Positions 52,415 through 61,872 of a DNA stretch of 64,000 nucleotides are shown here, in pieces. The position numbers and the translations under genes are program-made. The notes beneath the pieces are model-generated. The model saw only the letters and a list, made by a program, of their open reading frames with translations, did not search any database and was not told the DNA's origin. Position 1 is the stretch's first letter. The number at the start of each line of letters is the position of its first letter. Source of the stretch: Dyella jiangningensis. GTDB lineage: Bacteria; Pseudomonadota; Gammaproteobacteria; Xanthomonadales; Rhodanobacteraceae. The stretch lies in NCBI GenBank assembly GCA_000632805.1, contig CP007444.1, positions 1,922,001 through 1,986,000 on the forward strand, read 5' to 3'.

Positions 52415-53494
52415 TCAATCCACGCGAATGCTTTGCTCCATGGCGTAGCATTGATCCCACACGAACGCGTCAAAAGCGGCGAGCTTTGTGCTCCACTTCG
52501 GCGTCAGCGTACTTACACAGCGCCCTGCCACGCGCGCCGTATAGTCATCCGTGAGCGCCCAGGGATTTCCGGAGTCGGCGGGATTGATCCCATCTACGAA
52601 AGGCGTTTCCTTTAGGGCCTCTGCGGCTGCGCTCTTCACATCGTTGTCAAAGTCAATCTGCGTCATCACGTCGGCGTGCGTGCCCAAGCGGGCGACGTGA
52701 CCAGCGACGAGCTTGTCAAAGGGAAGTTTCGCCAGCAAGTCCACTTGTGCCATCCAACCAGGCAAGTCATGCGCGACCGCAAAGCGGCGGAAAGGCATCC
52801 ATCCCGGAAAGACGAGATCGACGGCCATAAGCGTCTTTTGCTCCGGCGCATAGATAAAGATGTTGCCCGGCTCGTGGCCATCACCGTGATACGAGAGCTC
52901 CAGACGCTGGCTACCCACCTTAAGCTCATAGGTCTTGTCGAATGTGACGGTTGGGATCGGCCGCTTCGGATCCGCGCCGCGAACGAGCAGACGCTTGGTC
53001 TCCTCTTGCGCAACGATGATAGGGTGACCGCCGATCAAGCCGGCTCCGCCAATATGATCGGTATGCGAGTGGCTGTAGATAAGGTGCGTAACCGGGAGTT
53101 TCGTGACCTCGGCAATCGCCTGATTCAACTTCGCCGCGTACGAAGGTGGTGCATCGACGACGACGACACCCGTCTCGTAGACCAAGAACATCGACTGATA
53201 AGCGTTATCCGTAATCATGTAGAGACCACGGCCAAGTTGCTCCAATCGGTAGCCCTTATGCGAATCAATGGGGGGTCCCTTGGCGGACTCTGGTACGTCC
53301 AGGTATTTGTCGACTCTCACCCCAATCGGGGCAATCGCCGGAGCGTTCAGAAACGGCAAGCCGGCATGGCCGGCAGGCGCCAGGAATGACTGGTTTAGCC
53401 CCGTCTGAGGGGCCGCGAGCGCTAACGTTGTGAGATCAGGAAACACTATGGAAACCATCAAAAACATTTGCGCTAAGCGATTCATGGATTTCAC
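52415..53494 (-). CDS. Secreted MBL-fold metallo-hydrolase, copy 3
   Basis: 359 residues; start at 53494 or three codons later (MNRLAQMF). Signal peptide (MFLMVSIVFPDLTTLALA), zinc motif HSHTDHIGG, HGDGHEPGN and an AVDLVFPG block. It differs clearly from the other two MBL proteins. Substrate unknown; the context suggests stress detoxification. Confidence 0.85.
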   Translation of the reverse strand: MKSMNRLAQMFLMVSIVFPDLTTLALAAPQTGLNQSFLAPAGHAGLPFLNAPAIAPIGVRVDKYLDVPESAKGPPIDSHKGYRLEQLGRGLYMITDNAYQSMFLVYETGVVVVDAPPSYAAKLNQAIAEVTKLPVTHLIYSHSHTDHIGGAGLIGGHPIIVAQEETKRLLVRGADPKRPIPTVTFDKTYELKVGSQRLELSYHGDGHEPGNIFIYAPEQKTLMAVDLVFPGWMPFRRFAVAHDLPGWMAQVDLLAKLPFDKLVAGHVARLGTHADVMTQIDFDNDVKSAAAEALKETPFVDGINPADSGNPWALTDDYTARVAGRCVSTLTPKWSTKLAAFDAFVWDQCYAMEQSIRVD

Positions 53495-53749
53495 CGAAGG
53501 GAGAGGTGGTATTAGCTAGACGAATGAGCCCGCTTCCCCGTGACAGCAGGCGACGTGATTGCAACTTTCGCTTTGATGGAGCCACCGCAGATCCGCAAAG
53601 GGATCGAACATAGCTCTCCATCTTGACTGCTCGCTTGAAGGGCTAAATGAGTCGCCACAAGGCGGGCGACAGGCATGTCAGCCACTCCTTCCGGAGTCCA
53701 GCAAACCGGGCGTGCCAAGCAAAGCCAGCCTGCGCAACAAATATCCGCA

Positions 53750-54676
53750 CTACAAACCTGCCAAATAGTCAGCAGAAGGCGCAAAAAATAGGGTTCCAGT
53801 AACGGCGCGACTGAAGTCAAGAAGACGGTCATAGTTTCCCTTAGGCCGTCCAACGAACATGTTGGTGAGCATGCGCTCTATCCTCGCCGGCGAGCGCGTG
53901 TAACCGATGAAGTAAGTTCCAAACTCACCCTTTCCCACGTCGCCAAATGGCATGTTGTCACGCACAATTTCTAGCTGCTCTCCATCTTCCTCGATGGTGT
54001 TCAGGACGCTGTGCGCGTTCGAAGGTTTGGCATCGTCGCTTAGCTCGATGTCCGACAGCTTCTTGCGACCAATGATCTTCTCCTGCTGCTCCACCGGAAG
54101 CTCGTTCCATGCCTTCAGGTCATGAAGGTATTTCTGCACGATGACATAGCTCCCGCCAGCGAAGCTCGGGTCCTCGTCGCCCACGATAGTCGCGGCTGCC
54201 GCGGCAAGGCCGATTGGGTTCTCCGTTCCATCCACGAATCCGAGGAGATCTCGTTCGTCAAAATATTTGAACCCGTGCACCTCGTCTGTCGTGGCAACGA
54301 AATTGCCAATGCGCTCCATGATCTGGGTCGCCATCTCGAAGCAAAGGTCCATGTCCGTGGATCGGATATGGAAGAGGATGTCCCCGGGAGTGGATGGTGC
54401 GTAGTGAGCGCCGGTTATTTCGGCGAATGGATGAAGATCCTTGGGCCGGGGTTGGCCAAAAAGGCGATCCCACGCCTCCGAGCCAAAGCCGACCACGCAG
54501 GACAGGCGCCGCCCCGGTCGACGGAATCCAATGCCTCTCAGAAGAGATGCCATGTCAGCGCATAGCTCACGCACCGCGTGGTCCGCCCCACTATCGGCAT
54601 TAAGAACGACCACTAGAAAAATGGCAGAACGCGTCAGTTCGGCCGTAACCGATTGGGGGGCTTTATCTAATCCCAT
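53750..54676 (-). CDS. DyP-type heme peroxidase
   Basis: 308 residues with the DyP signature GFVDGTENP (catalytic Asp), a proximal His in PSNAHSVL, and FFIGY-like FGTYFIGYTRSP. N-terminal DyP domain from about residue 15 (RSAIFLVVVLNAD). No Tat signal, so cytoplasmic or encapsulated. The enzyme oxidises dyes and phenolics with H2O2. No encapsulin gene is adjacent. Confidence 0.92.
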   Translation of the reverse strand: MGLDKAPQSVTAELTRSAIFLVVVLNADSGADHAVRELCADMASLLRGIGFRRPGRRLSCVVGFGSEAWDRLFGQPRPKDLHPFAEITGAHYAPSTPGDILFHIRSTDMDLCFEMATQIMERIGNFVATTDEVHGFKYFDERDLLGFVDGTENPIGLAAAAATIVGDEDPSFAGGSYVIVQKYLHDLKAWNELPVEQQEKIIGRKKLSDIELSDDAKPSNAHSVLNTIEEDGEQLEIVRDNMPFGDVGKGEFGTYFIGYTRSPARIERMLTNMFVGRPKGNYDRLLDFSRAVTGTLFFAPSADYLAGL

Positions 54677-54801
54677 GGGAACTCACGTAGGTAAGGCAGA
54701 ACAGATGTTATGAGCGTCGCGGCCTTCGCCCCAACGACCGCCCGCCCTGTTGACTCTGTGGGTAGCGCCAACACGCGCGCGCCGGTCCATCGCCTCTCAT
54801 T

Positions 54802-55068
54802 TCATGGCAACCACTGCGTCATCCATGACTCGAACAGGGCGATCTGATCGTCGGTCCAAGGCGTGCCTCCTGGCGGCATGCGCGGGGTCTCCGTCCCGTT
54901 CAGTCTCGCAAGGACATGTCGCGCATTGGCGTAGTCCGGAAAAATCGCATCGCCGGTCGGATTGGCCATGTAGTCATACTCACGTAGGTGCACGCCCATA
55001 CCACCCATGCAGTGGGCGTCTCGATCAGTGAAGAGCAGGGAAATATCTTTGGCGAATGAGATAGTCAT
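54802..55068 (-). CDS. Small protein of a conserved ~90-residue family
   Basis: 88 residues: FAKDISLLFTDRDAHCMGGMGVHL, then a YANARHVLARLNG block and the ending MPPGGTPWTDDQIALFESWM. The MPPGG...DQIALFESWM ending resembles the C-terminal part of heme-less cytochrome-like domains; there is no CxxCH. Function unknown. Between the DyP peroxidase and the 302-residue gene on the same strand. Confidence 0.65.
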   Translation of the reverse strand: MTISFAKDISLLFTDRDAHCMGGMGVHLREYDYMANPTGDAIFPDYANARHVLARLNGTETPRMPPGGTPWTDDQIALFESWMTQWLP

Positions 55069-55204
55069 AACGTCTTCCTGGCTGAAAAGGTGTGGTGACT
55101 GGTCACGTGCACGACGATTGTCCTGTGGCCCCGATCATCGCCACGCATGGACCACACCGGCGGAGGGGTAGCCAACCGATTGCTTCTTACCCATCGTTGG
55201 ACAA

Positions 55205-56113
55205 TCAGGACGCAGCACGAACCGGCACAAGGGGGATACCCGCGAGCCATAACGCCAGATTCGTCACATAGCGGCGAACTGAGCGCTGGGCCTCAGGAGA
55301 GCGAGCAAGTCCATCGCCAGGCGCTTCGCTAACAAAGCTTGGCGAGCCTCGGGAAGGATCCCAGTTGTAGTCAGAAAAATGATGGAAGGTAGATTCGGCG
55401 ATCGCTGGACCCACTTCGGAGGTAGGCTCAAACGCCACGACGAGATTGAACGGGCGTCCACTCAGCTTGCTGGTCCCCGTCGCGATTACGCGTGCCGTCG
55501 GATCATGCTCCGGTTTACCCACCGCGCCTTCGTGAGGATGCGATGGAAAGAAGTGAATCGCACCACTCTGGCTGTCCGGATCGGTCAAAACCGGATGGAG
55601 TGGCAGAGACGGCTCGATAAGCTGAAAGTCACCGTTGGCGCCCGAGTGATAGTTGGGCCAGAGGATGTTGGTGGTTATCGTGTCATCTACTTTGCGGCGT
55701 GACGGGTCAGGATCGGGGTTCTTGGTGTGGAAAAAGTGAGCCGCACCGACGCCGCCCAGCGTGCATACCGAGCTGCCGAGATCCATGTGATCGCGGGCAA
55801 CGAGTAGACCGCCGCCACGACGGCGAAACCGGCCGATGGCCTGGCAATCGGCCGCCGTCAGCCCTTCACCCGTGTCCACTGCAAACAGCCAGAGCTCGTC
55901 GAAGGGCGAACTATCTAGCCTCGACAACACACTATCGGGCGCGCCGACCGGATCGCGGTCACGCGCCGTCACTTCGAACAAGGGTAGGCCATCATCGCCG
56001 CACAGCGCTGCCAGGTGATCTCGCAGCAGTGCAAAGCGCCCGATGTGCCAGTCATCCTCGTCATGAGGAATAGTTGTCTGCAACAAAATGCGGTGAATTT
56101 GCCGCATGGTCAT
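55205..56113 (-). CDS. ThuA/glutamine-amidotransferase-like protein
   Basis: 302 residues (start at 56113 or 56107). The pattern FDELWLFAVDTGEGLTAAD followed by GRFRRRGGGLLVARDHMDLG resembles a flavodoxin-like ThuA or class I amidotransferase fold with a GGGLL turn. No catalytic Cys is obvious. Co-directional with the 88-residue gene. Function unknown. Confidence 0.65.
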   Translation of the reverse strand: MTMRQIHRILLQTTIPHDEDDWHIGRFALLRDHLAALCGDDGLPLFEVTARDRDPVGAPDSVLSRLDSSPFDELWLFAVDTGEGLTAADCQAIGRFRRRGGGLLVARDHMDLGSSVCTLGGVGAAHFFHTKNPDPDPSRRKVDDTITTNILWPNYHSGANGDFQLIEPSLPLHPVLTDPDSQSGAIHFFPSHPHEGAVGKPEHDPTARVIATGTSKLSGRPFNLVVAFEPTSEVGPAIAESTFHHFSDYNWDPSRGSPSFVSEAPGDGLARSPEAQRSVRRYVTNLALWLAGIPLVPVRAAS

Positions 56114-56381
56114 CCCTCCTCGTCACCATCGGAAGAACCCGAGGCCATGCACCGAATGATGTGCCGAGGCTTCTACGATCTGTAGGCGCCCGCAAGGCGC
56201 CATGGTGTTTCCATACATGAACCAGTACGTGCCGCACGCTACTGGATAGGCGTTCGACGCGGCCATTGTTGCCGGCCGATCAACGTGGTGGTCAACATGC
56301 GATCGCTACCGGCACCAAGGCAGGTGACCTAGCATCTTTCGAAACACTTCGTGCGCCGCTTTCCACCTCGCGCGCTGCCCC

Positions 56382-57590
56382 ATGCGACCTGACCATGCAC
56401 ACAAGAGAATCATGAACGCTCAGTGGTCACCCGTACTCGCGAAGACAGTTGAGCCAACGCCTCCGCCGGTTCGTGTAAGGAGGTCTGGGCAGCCGATCGC
56501 TATCGTCGTTACGGATCGTGATGGCACCATCGTTGCCTGGAATGAGGGTGCTCACAGCCTCTTCGGCTACCGAGAGGCCGAAATGCTAGGCCGCGCACTT
56601 GACGACTTCGCCGATCAGGACGGCGCTAGAGACATCCCGGTTGACCAGATAGCCAACGCAGTCCAGTCCAGGTGGTTTCGACATAAGACCGGTCAACGAT
56701 TGTTCTGTAGCCTGCATATATCTTCACCCGCAAAGCCGGCAGATGGCGACGAACGCCAGGCATGGTTTATTTTCGACATGACAGCGCTATGCGACCGGAT
56801 TCTTCAGATGCAGGAGGAGCTGGCCGAGGAACGTCAGCGCCGAGAGATTGCCTTGCGCGCTGATGCTTCGAAAGACTTTTGCCTCGCGTTGATATCCCAT
56901 GAGCTCAAGCAGCCTTTGACCACCATGTTGATGAGCATCGAACGGATGCTTGAATCAACCTGCGTAAAACGGGCGCCGACGCTTGCAGAGGATCTACGGG
57001 CCATGCGTGGAGCAACCCGTCGCCAGGCTCGAATTGTCGCCGATCTCCTCGAGCTTTCGCGGGCAAGGACCGGCAAGATTCAGCTGGCCACGGAACTCGT
57101 CGAGATCGGAGATCTCATCGGGCATCTGGCCTCCGCTGTCGGCGTCACCTCACCCGACAAGGGCATCCACATTACTCGCGATAGGGCTACTCAGCTCTGG
57201 TGCGAGGCCGACCCTGTCAGGCTTGAACAGATCTTCTCCAACCTTCTGGACAACGCTATCAAGTTCAGCAATCACGGAGGTCGTATCGACATCCATGTCG
57301 AACCCCAGGATGGATTTGCGAAGGTCTCCGTCTCCGATCACGGTGCAGGTATATCAAGCGAATTCCTACCGCAGGTGTTCAACATGTTTGGCCAGGAACC
57401 CCGCTCCTCGACCTTCGCTACCGGCGGATTGGGGATCGGCCTCGCCCTCGCCCAGGAACTTGCCCGGCTTCATGACGGAAGGATAACCGTGGCTTCTGAT
57501 GGCCCAGGTCTGGGTTCTCAGTTCACGGTATGGCTTCCCTTGGCCGGCGCACTGCGGCGCCGGCCGCTGGCGAATTCGGAGTGGCTATGA
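56382..57590 (+). CDS. PAS-domain sensor histidine kinase (orphan)
   Basis: 402 residues (or 392 from MNAQWSP at 56412). A single PAS domain at about 35-145 (VVTDRDGTIVAWNEGAHSLFGY) is followed by the dimerisation His in SHELKQPLTTML. ATPase motifs follow: N-box NLLDNAIKFS, G1 DHGAGISS and G2 GGLGIGLALAQEL. No membrane helix, so a soluble sensor. No response regulator gene is adjacent. Confidence 0.9.
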   Translation: MRPDHAHKRIMNAQWSPVLAKTVEPTPPPVRVRRSGQPIAIVVTDRDGTIVAWNEGAHSLFGYREAEMLGRALDDFADQDGARDIPVDQIANAVQSRWFRHKTGQRLFCSLHISSPAKPADGDERQAWFIFDMTALCDRILQMQEELAEERQRREIALRADASKDFCLALISHELKQPLTTMLMSIERMLESTCVKRAPTLAEDLRAMRGATRRQARIVADLLELSRARTGKIQLATELVEIGDLIGHLASAVGVTSPDKGIHITRDRATQLWCEADPVRLEQIFSNLLDNAIKFSNHGGRIDIHVEPQDGFAKVSVSDHGAGISSEFLPQVFNMFGQEPRSSTFATGGLGIGLALAQELARLHDGRITVASDGPGLGSQFTVWLPLAGALRRRPLANSEWL

Positions 57591-57790
57591 CGGGGTGAGT
57601 GCCCTTCTTCGGGCGGCCGACACCGCCATGGATTTAGCGGACGCTATGGAATCGCAAAAATTTGTAGCTAAGATCGCAGCTCCCATCGCCTCATGGCGAC
57701 CGCGAGAGACATTCGATCCCGACGCCCGGCCTCAATCACGGGGATGGCGATGCGAGTCTTCTATAACCCTTTGAGAGTAGTTGAGATCTT

Positions 57791-58693
57791 ATGGCAGCAA
57801 ACGACGCGATTGCTGACTTTCACGGACTCAGGGCCAGGCTGCAGAGTATCGCCTACAGCATGCTCGGTTCCGTGGCGGATGCCGAGGACGTCGTGCAGGA
57901 TGTCTGGCTGCGATGGCACGCCGCCGAGCATTCAACGATCCACAATCTCGAGGCGTGGTTGGTGACTGCCACTACGCGCACGGCGATCGACCGTCTTCGC
58001 ACGCTAAAGGCGCGACGCGAGCACTACGTGGGCATGTGGCTGCCAGAGCCCGTCCTTGGTGACACCCCGGATACGCCGGAACAGGTCAACGAGCTCGCGA
58101 GTGACGTGTCGATCGCCCTGCTCACGTTACTTGAGCGGCTCTCGCCCGAGGCACGCGCTGCGTTCGTTCTGCGCGAAGTATTCGACGTAGGGTACCCGGA
58201 GATCGCGGCGATCATCGAGAAGAACGAAGCTGCTGCTCGCCAGATCGTGCATCGGGCCAAGTCGCAACTGCGCGATGGCGAGCCGCGTTACATTGTCCCC
58301 CCTGAATCGCACTTGCGCATTGTGAAGCGCCTGGCAGAAGCGATGGCCAAGGGTGAGTTCCAAATCTTGAGAGCGTTGCTGGCCGAGGATGCGCAGCTGA
58401 TCGGCGATGGTGGCGGACATGTCCTGAGCTTCCCGCAGCCTCTACTTGGCGGCCAGCGCATTGCACAGCTGTTCTATGCGTCCAACCTACGCTTCAAATC
58501 GGACCTTGGCATCCAGCTGGCGACCATCAATGGCGAGCTCGCCATACTTCGCTATATTGGCGACCTTCTCGAGTCTGTCCAGTCATTCGAAACGGACGGC
58601 GAGCAGGTCTTGTCTTGCCTCGTCCAACGCAATCCGGAAAAACTGCAGGGCGTCGCCTCAAGGCTGGGCGTGCGATTGTTCACCACGACGTGA
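57791..58693 (+). CDS. ECF sigma factor of group ECF41 (SigJ-like)
   Basis: 300 residues. Region 2 is at about 10-75 (GSVADAEDVVQDVWLRW); the linker motif is WLPEP (83-87); region 4 at about 105-165 includes YPEIAAIIEKNEAAARQIV. A C-terminal SnoaL-like domain bears DGGG (206-209) and NPEKL (281-285). WLPEP, DGGG-type and NPDKL-type motifs are the hallmark of ECF41, whose fused C-terminal domain replaces an anti-sigma factor. ECF41 genes typically neighbour carboxymuconolactone decarboxylase and NAD-dependent epimerase genes, as here. Confidence 0.92.
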   Translation: MAANDAIADFHGLRARLQSIAYSMLGSVADAEDVVQDVWLRWHAAEHSTIHNLEAWLVTATTRTAIDRLRTLKARREHYVGMWLPEPVLGDTPDTPEQVNELASDVSIALLTLLERLSPEARAAFVLREVFDVGYPEIAAIIEKNEAAARQIVHRAKSQLRDGEPRYIVPPESHLRIVKRLAEAMAKGEFQILRALLAEDAQLIGDGGGHVLSFPQPLLGGQRIAQLFYASNLRFKSDLGIQLATINGELAILRYIGDLLESVQSFETDGEQVLSCLVQRNPEKLQGVASRLGVRLFTTT

Positions 58694-58873
58694 TGATGGT
58701 CGCTGGACCTGTTGGCTGCCATCCGATGCAAGGGTGAGAAGCGCAGATCGGCGGTGATTGCCAAATGCCTGCTCATTAGGGGATCACCGATGCCGGCGCC
58801 GGGCGCACGGTTCCGTGCTGGCAACCGCACGCCCGGCATCCACGGACGTGGGCGGGGTTCACGTCCGACCGAC

Positions 58874-59305
58874 TTAGTTCACCGGTGTCAGCACCGGTGC
58901 GCCGCGGTTCTTCAGCAAGAAGACGACAAACTTCGCCGGTTCCATCTTGCTAGCGTTGCGGCCAATGGTATGCACGTCGTTCGGCCCTTCGTAGAACGTT
59001 TGACCCGCCGTGAGCGTGACGGGCTTGCCACCCTGGACACCCATCATGATCGAGCCTTCTATTACATAGATAAATCCGTGTGCATCGTGGCGATGCACGG
59101 GGTCCACAGAACCCGGCGGGTACTCGACCTCGATCATCTCCACTTCTTTGCCAGGATAGTCGCTAAGGGCCTTCGTCAAGAGCGGAACAACCTTCGCCTC
59201 GAATCCGGACTGCTTAACAGCTTTCGTCTCCGGACTGGCTTGCTCTGCAGTGGCGATGCCGGATACGAGTAACAGCATCACGGCAAGCATTCTCGACATA
59301 GTCAT
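58874..59305 (-). CDS. Secreted cupin protein, copy 2
   Basis: 143 residues: signal peptide (MLAVMLLLVSGIATAE), metal-binding VHRHDAHGFIYVIEG and GQTFYEGPNDVHT. Paralogue of the cupin at 43927. It lies 32 bp after the CMD gene copy 2 and convergent with the ECF41 gene. Confidence 0.85.
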   Translation of the reverse strand: MTMSRMLAVMLLLVSGIATAEQASPETKAVKQSGFEAKVVPLLTKALSDYPGKEVEMIEVEYPPGSVDPVHRHDAHGFIYVIEGSIMMGVQGGKPVTLTAGQTFYEGPNDVHTIGRNASKMEPAKFVVFLLKNRGAPVLTPVN

Positions 59306-59337
59306 GGTCTATAACCTCTTTGATGTGCCGAAGGCGC

Positions 59338-59817
59338 TTACGCCAGACCAGACTCATCCAATCCGAACGCCTTATCGAAGGCGCCCGGCTGCGGACGAAA
59401 GGCCACGTTGATGCGATTCCAGGCATTGATCGCCATCACCAGATAGGTCAAGTCGGTCAACTCCTTCTCCGATAGCTGCGTGCGGACCCGCTCGTAGATA
59501 TCGTCGGGGACTCCCTGCGCCGGAATCTGCGTCAGCACCTCGGTCCATGCCAGCGCGGCACGCTCGCGCGGAGCGAACAACGTGGATTCGCGCCATGCTG
59601 CGACATGATGGAGGCGAAGTGGGCGCTCACCGCGCAAGGTAGCCTCCTTCACGTGCATATCCAGGCAGAAGGTGCACCCATTGATCTGCGACGCGCGGAT
59701 ATTCACGAGATCGTGGATGGATTCCTCGATCGATGAATGCTTGAGTGAATTGCTGAAATCAGCAAACTTCTTGAAAAGATCCGGCGCCTGTTTCTGGTAT
59801 TCAATCCGCTGGGTCAT
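59338..59817 (-). CDS. Carboxymuconolactone decarboxylase/AhpD-like protein, copy 2
   Basis: 159 residues from MTQRIEYQKQ (an upstream start would add 19 atypical residues). CxxC-His motif INGCTFCLDMHVKE. In ECF41 systems this gene class is the usual sigma-factor target. Paired with the cupin downstream, as in copy 1. Confidence 0.88.
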   Translation of the reverse strand: MTQRIEYQKQAPDLFKKFADFSNSLKHSSIEESIHDLVNIRASQINGCTFCLDMHVKEATLRGERPLRLHHVAAWRESTLFAPRERAALAWTEVLTQIPAQGVPDDIYERVRTQLSEKELTDLTYLVMAINAWNRINVAFRPQPGAFDKAFGLDESGLA

Positions 59818-60031
59818 AAGTGATCCTGTTGGTAGGGTTCTTCCGAGATATCCGTGTCGGATAAAACACGGCACTGTCGAAGACTAGATTCGGTGACCGG
59901 TACCCCGGTAGCGCCGAGAGACGACGCATCGTGTTGCCCATTGCGCATCAATGATTGGATCGATCAGGCGATCTACTGAGGAAGGGACACGCGCGCGAAG
60001 AGGCGACGGCTCTGCTGATGAGAGTTCTCCA

Positions 60032-60796
60032 TCACCAGCCAGCGCCCCAGTATTCGGACTGCCCGATCCAAGTCTGAAAGTCAGTGCAGCAGATGCGTGC
60101 ACCCTCTCCTGGAAGGAGCGAGTCGTCGTCCAACGTAGTGCCATAGTACGGAGCAAGGATATCCGTCACCACTTCGTAGGGTGCTTCAATCTCGGTAAGG
60201 AAGCGCTGGATAATCTCCGATAGCCGCTGGCGCTCCGGTCCAGCGATTTCAACGATAGCGTTCTTCGCTGGCCGCACTGCCAACTCCGCCAACGAGGCGG
60301 CGACGTCAGCTGACGCTATGGGCTGGATATAGGCTGGCGATAGGCGCAGTGATTGCTTGTAAACGCTCAGTTCGACAATTTCGAGGAGGAACTCGAAGAA
60401 TTGAGTAGCGTGCAGAATCGTGTACGGGATCCCCGATTTCCTGATCAATTCCTCTTGAGCCGCTTTACCCCTGAAGTATGGGCTGTCATCGAGCCGACCG
60501 GTACCCACCACGGAAAGTGACACGTGGTGCGATACCCCTTCTGCCGCTTCTGCCTCAAGAAGGTTTTCGCCACCTTTCTTAAAGAACTCGTAAGGGGCCG
60601 GACCATCGCGCACTGGCGAATTGGTCACATCGACGACAACCTCAGCGCCGGCAAGCGCCTGACGAAGCCCCTTACCTGTGATGATATCGACGCCAGAACC
60701 GCGTGAGGCAGCAGATACATCGTGCCCTTTTGCCTGAAGTCGGCGGACGATGTTTCTCCCCACGAGCCCATTACCGCCTATCACAACGATTTTCAT
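60032..60796 (-). CDS. NmrA-like NAD(P)-binding protein, copy 1
   Basis: 254 residues; Rossmann motif GGNGLVGRNI (residues 8-17) and YTILHATQFFEF. Closely related to the protein at 63040 (VALSVVGT/VSLSVVGT, FRGKAAQEELIRKSGIPYTI). Probable atypical SDR/quinone-reductase-like enzyme, often an ECF41 companion. Confidence 0.86.
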   Translation of the reverse strand: MKIVVIGGNGLVGRNIVRRLQAKGHDVSAASRGSGVDIITGKGLRQALAGAEVVVDVTNSPVRDGPAPYEFFKKGGENLLEAEAAEGVSHHVSLSVVGTGRLDDSPYFRGKAAQEELIRKSGIPYTILHATQFFEFLLEIVELSVYKQSLRLSPAYIQPIASADVAASLAELAVRPAKNAIVEIAGPERQRLSEIIQRFLTEIEAPYEVVTDILAPYYGTTLDDDSLLPGEGARICCTDFQTWIGQSEYWGAGW

Positions 60797-61138
60797 GTTT
60801 CACCTCGAAGGCGATGCCGGACGTCCATACAAGTGACGACGCGCCAGGAAAGCGATCAGCAAGATAACCACAAGTAGGCGTCGATGCTAGGCGAGTGCAA
60901 CTCTCGTCAATAGATGCGACAAGGGACATGGCAAGTTGTTTTCAACGCACCAATGTTTCGTCTGTTTGCGATGGTTTTGGAACGGCGAACCGAATACTGT
61001 CCTCAAACATTCCAGGCTCAGGAAACGTGCACCGACGCTGACGCGCATTACGTCCTGAGCATCACGATGATCAGCCATGCACCGCCGCGCGGTCGTTGTA
61101 GGTCATGCGCCACATCCCAGCCCATAGGGGGCATCGAT

Positions 61139-61726
61139 ATGGAAAAGGGACGACTAGAAGCGTTTACCGATGGCGTCATCGCCGTGGTGATTACCGTCAT
61201 GGTGCTCGAGCTGCACGTGCCGTCCGACGGTACATGGTCGGCCTTGCTGGAGGATGCCACGGTCTTCCTTAGCTATATCCTCAGCTTCGTGTACGTTGGT
61301 ATCTACTGGAACAATCATCACCATATGCTTCAGCTGGTCCGCCGCATCAACGGCAACGCGATGTGGTTGAATCTGGTCTTCCTTTTTTGCTTGTCCCTGT
61401 TCCCCTTCTCAACTGCGTGGCTCAATAAGGTCCATCCACGCCCCTCTGCCGTTCCGACGGTTTTTTATGGCATCACCCTCCTTCTCACCGCCATGTCGTG
61501 GGAATTACTTGCCCGTTCGCTGATCAAGGCGAATGGAGGTCCCGAGTCCGAGCTGGGCAAGGCGTTGGGCCCTGACCGCAAGACCCAGGCCTCTATCGTG
61601 ATCCAGGTCGCCGCGGTCGCTCTTACCTATGTCAGCCCCGTGGCCGCCTGCCTGATCTACGCAAGTGTCGCCGCCCTATGGTTCATTCCGGATCGTCGCA
61701 TTGAGCGACAGCTGGGTAGCTGCTGA
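61139..61726 (+). CDS. TMEM175-family membrane protein (DUF1211)
   Basis: 195 residues from MEKGRLEAFTDGVIAVVITV, with the family RLEAFTDGV motif in TM1. About six membrane helices, including WNNHHHMLQLVRRINGNAMW between helices 2 and 3. Bacterial members are potassium-channel-like. Start chosen because the family begins at this motif. Confidence 0.86.
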   Translation: MEKGRLEAFTDGVIAVVITVMVLELHVPSDGTWSALLEDATVFLSYILSFVYVGIYWNNHHHMLQLVRRINGNAMWLNLVFLFCLSLFPFSTAWLNKVHPRPSAVPTVFYGITLLLTAMSWELLARSLIKANGGPESELGKALGPDRKTQASIVIQVAAVALTYVSPVAACLIYASVAALWFIPDRRIERQLGSC

Positions 61727-61872
61727 CCCCCTCACCATCCGCCCAGCCGCCTCCTCTGGGCGCAATGTCACAAACGCCACGCTTGAAACGACTAGGGAGT
61801 GTAAGCGCCGGTCCGCGCACGCTTCAGCGTTCGCGCGCTAACCGAGTTGCAGAACCTACGAGGCAACCCCAT

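Noticed and set aside
52167..52460. Minus-strand frame of 97 codons
   Set aside because: Overlaps the end of the MBL gene and runs through its strong terminator; no domain or ribosome-binding site.
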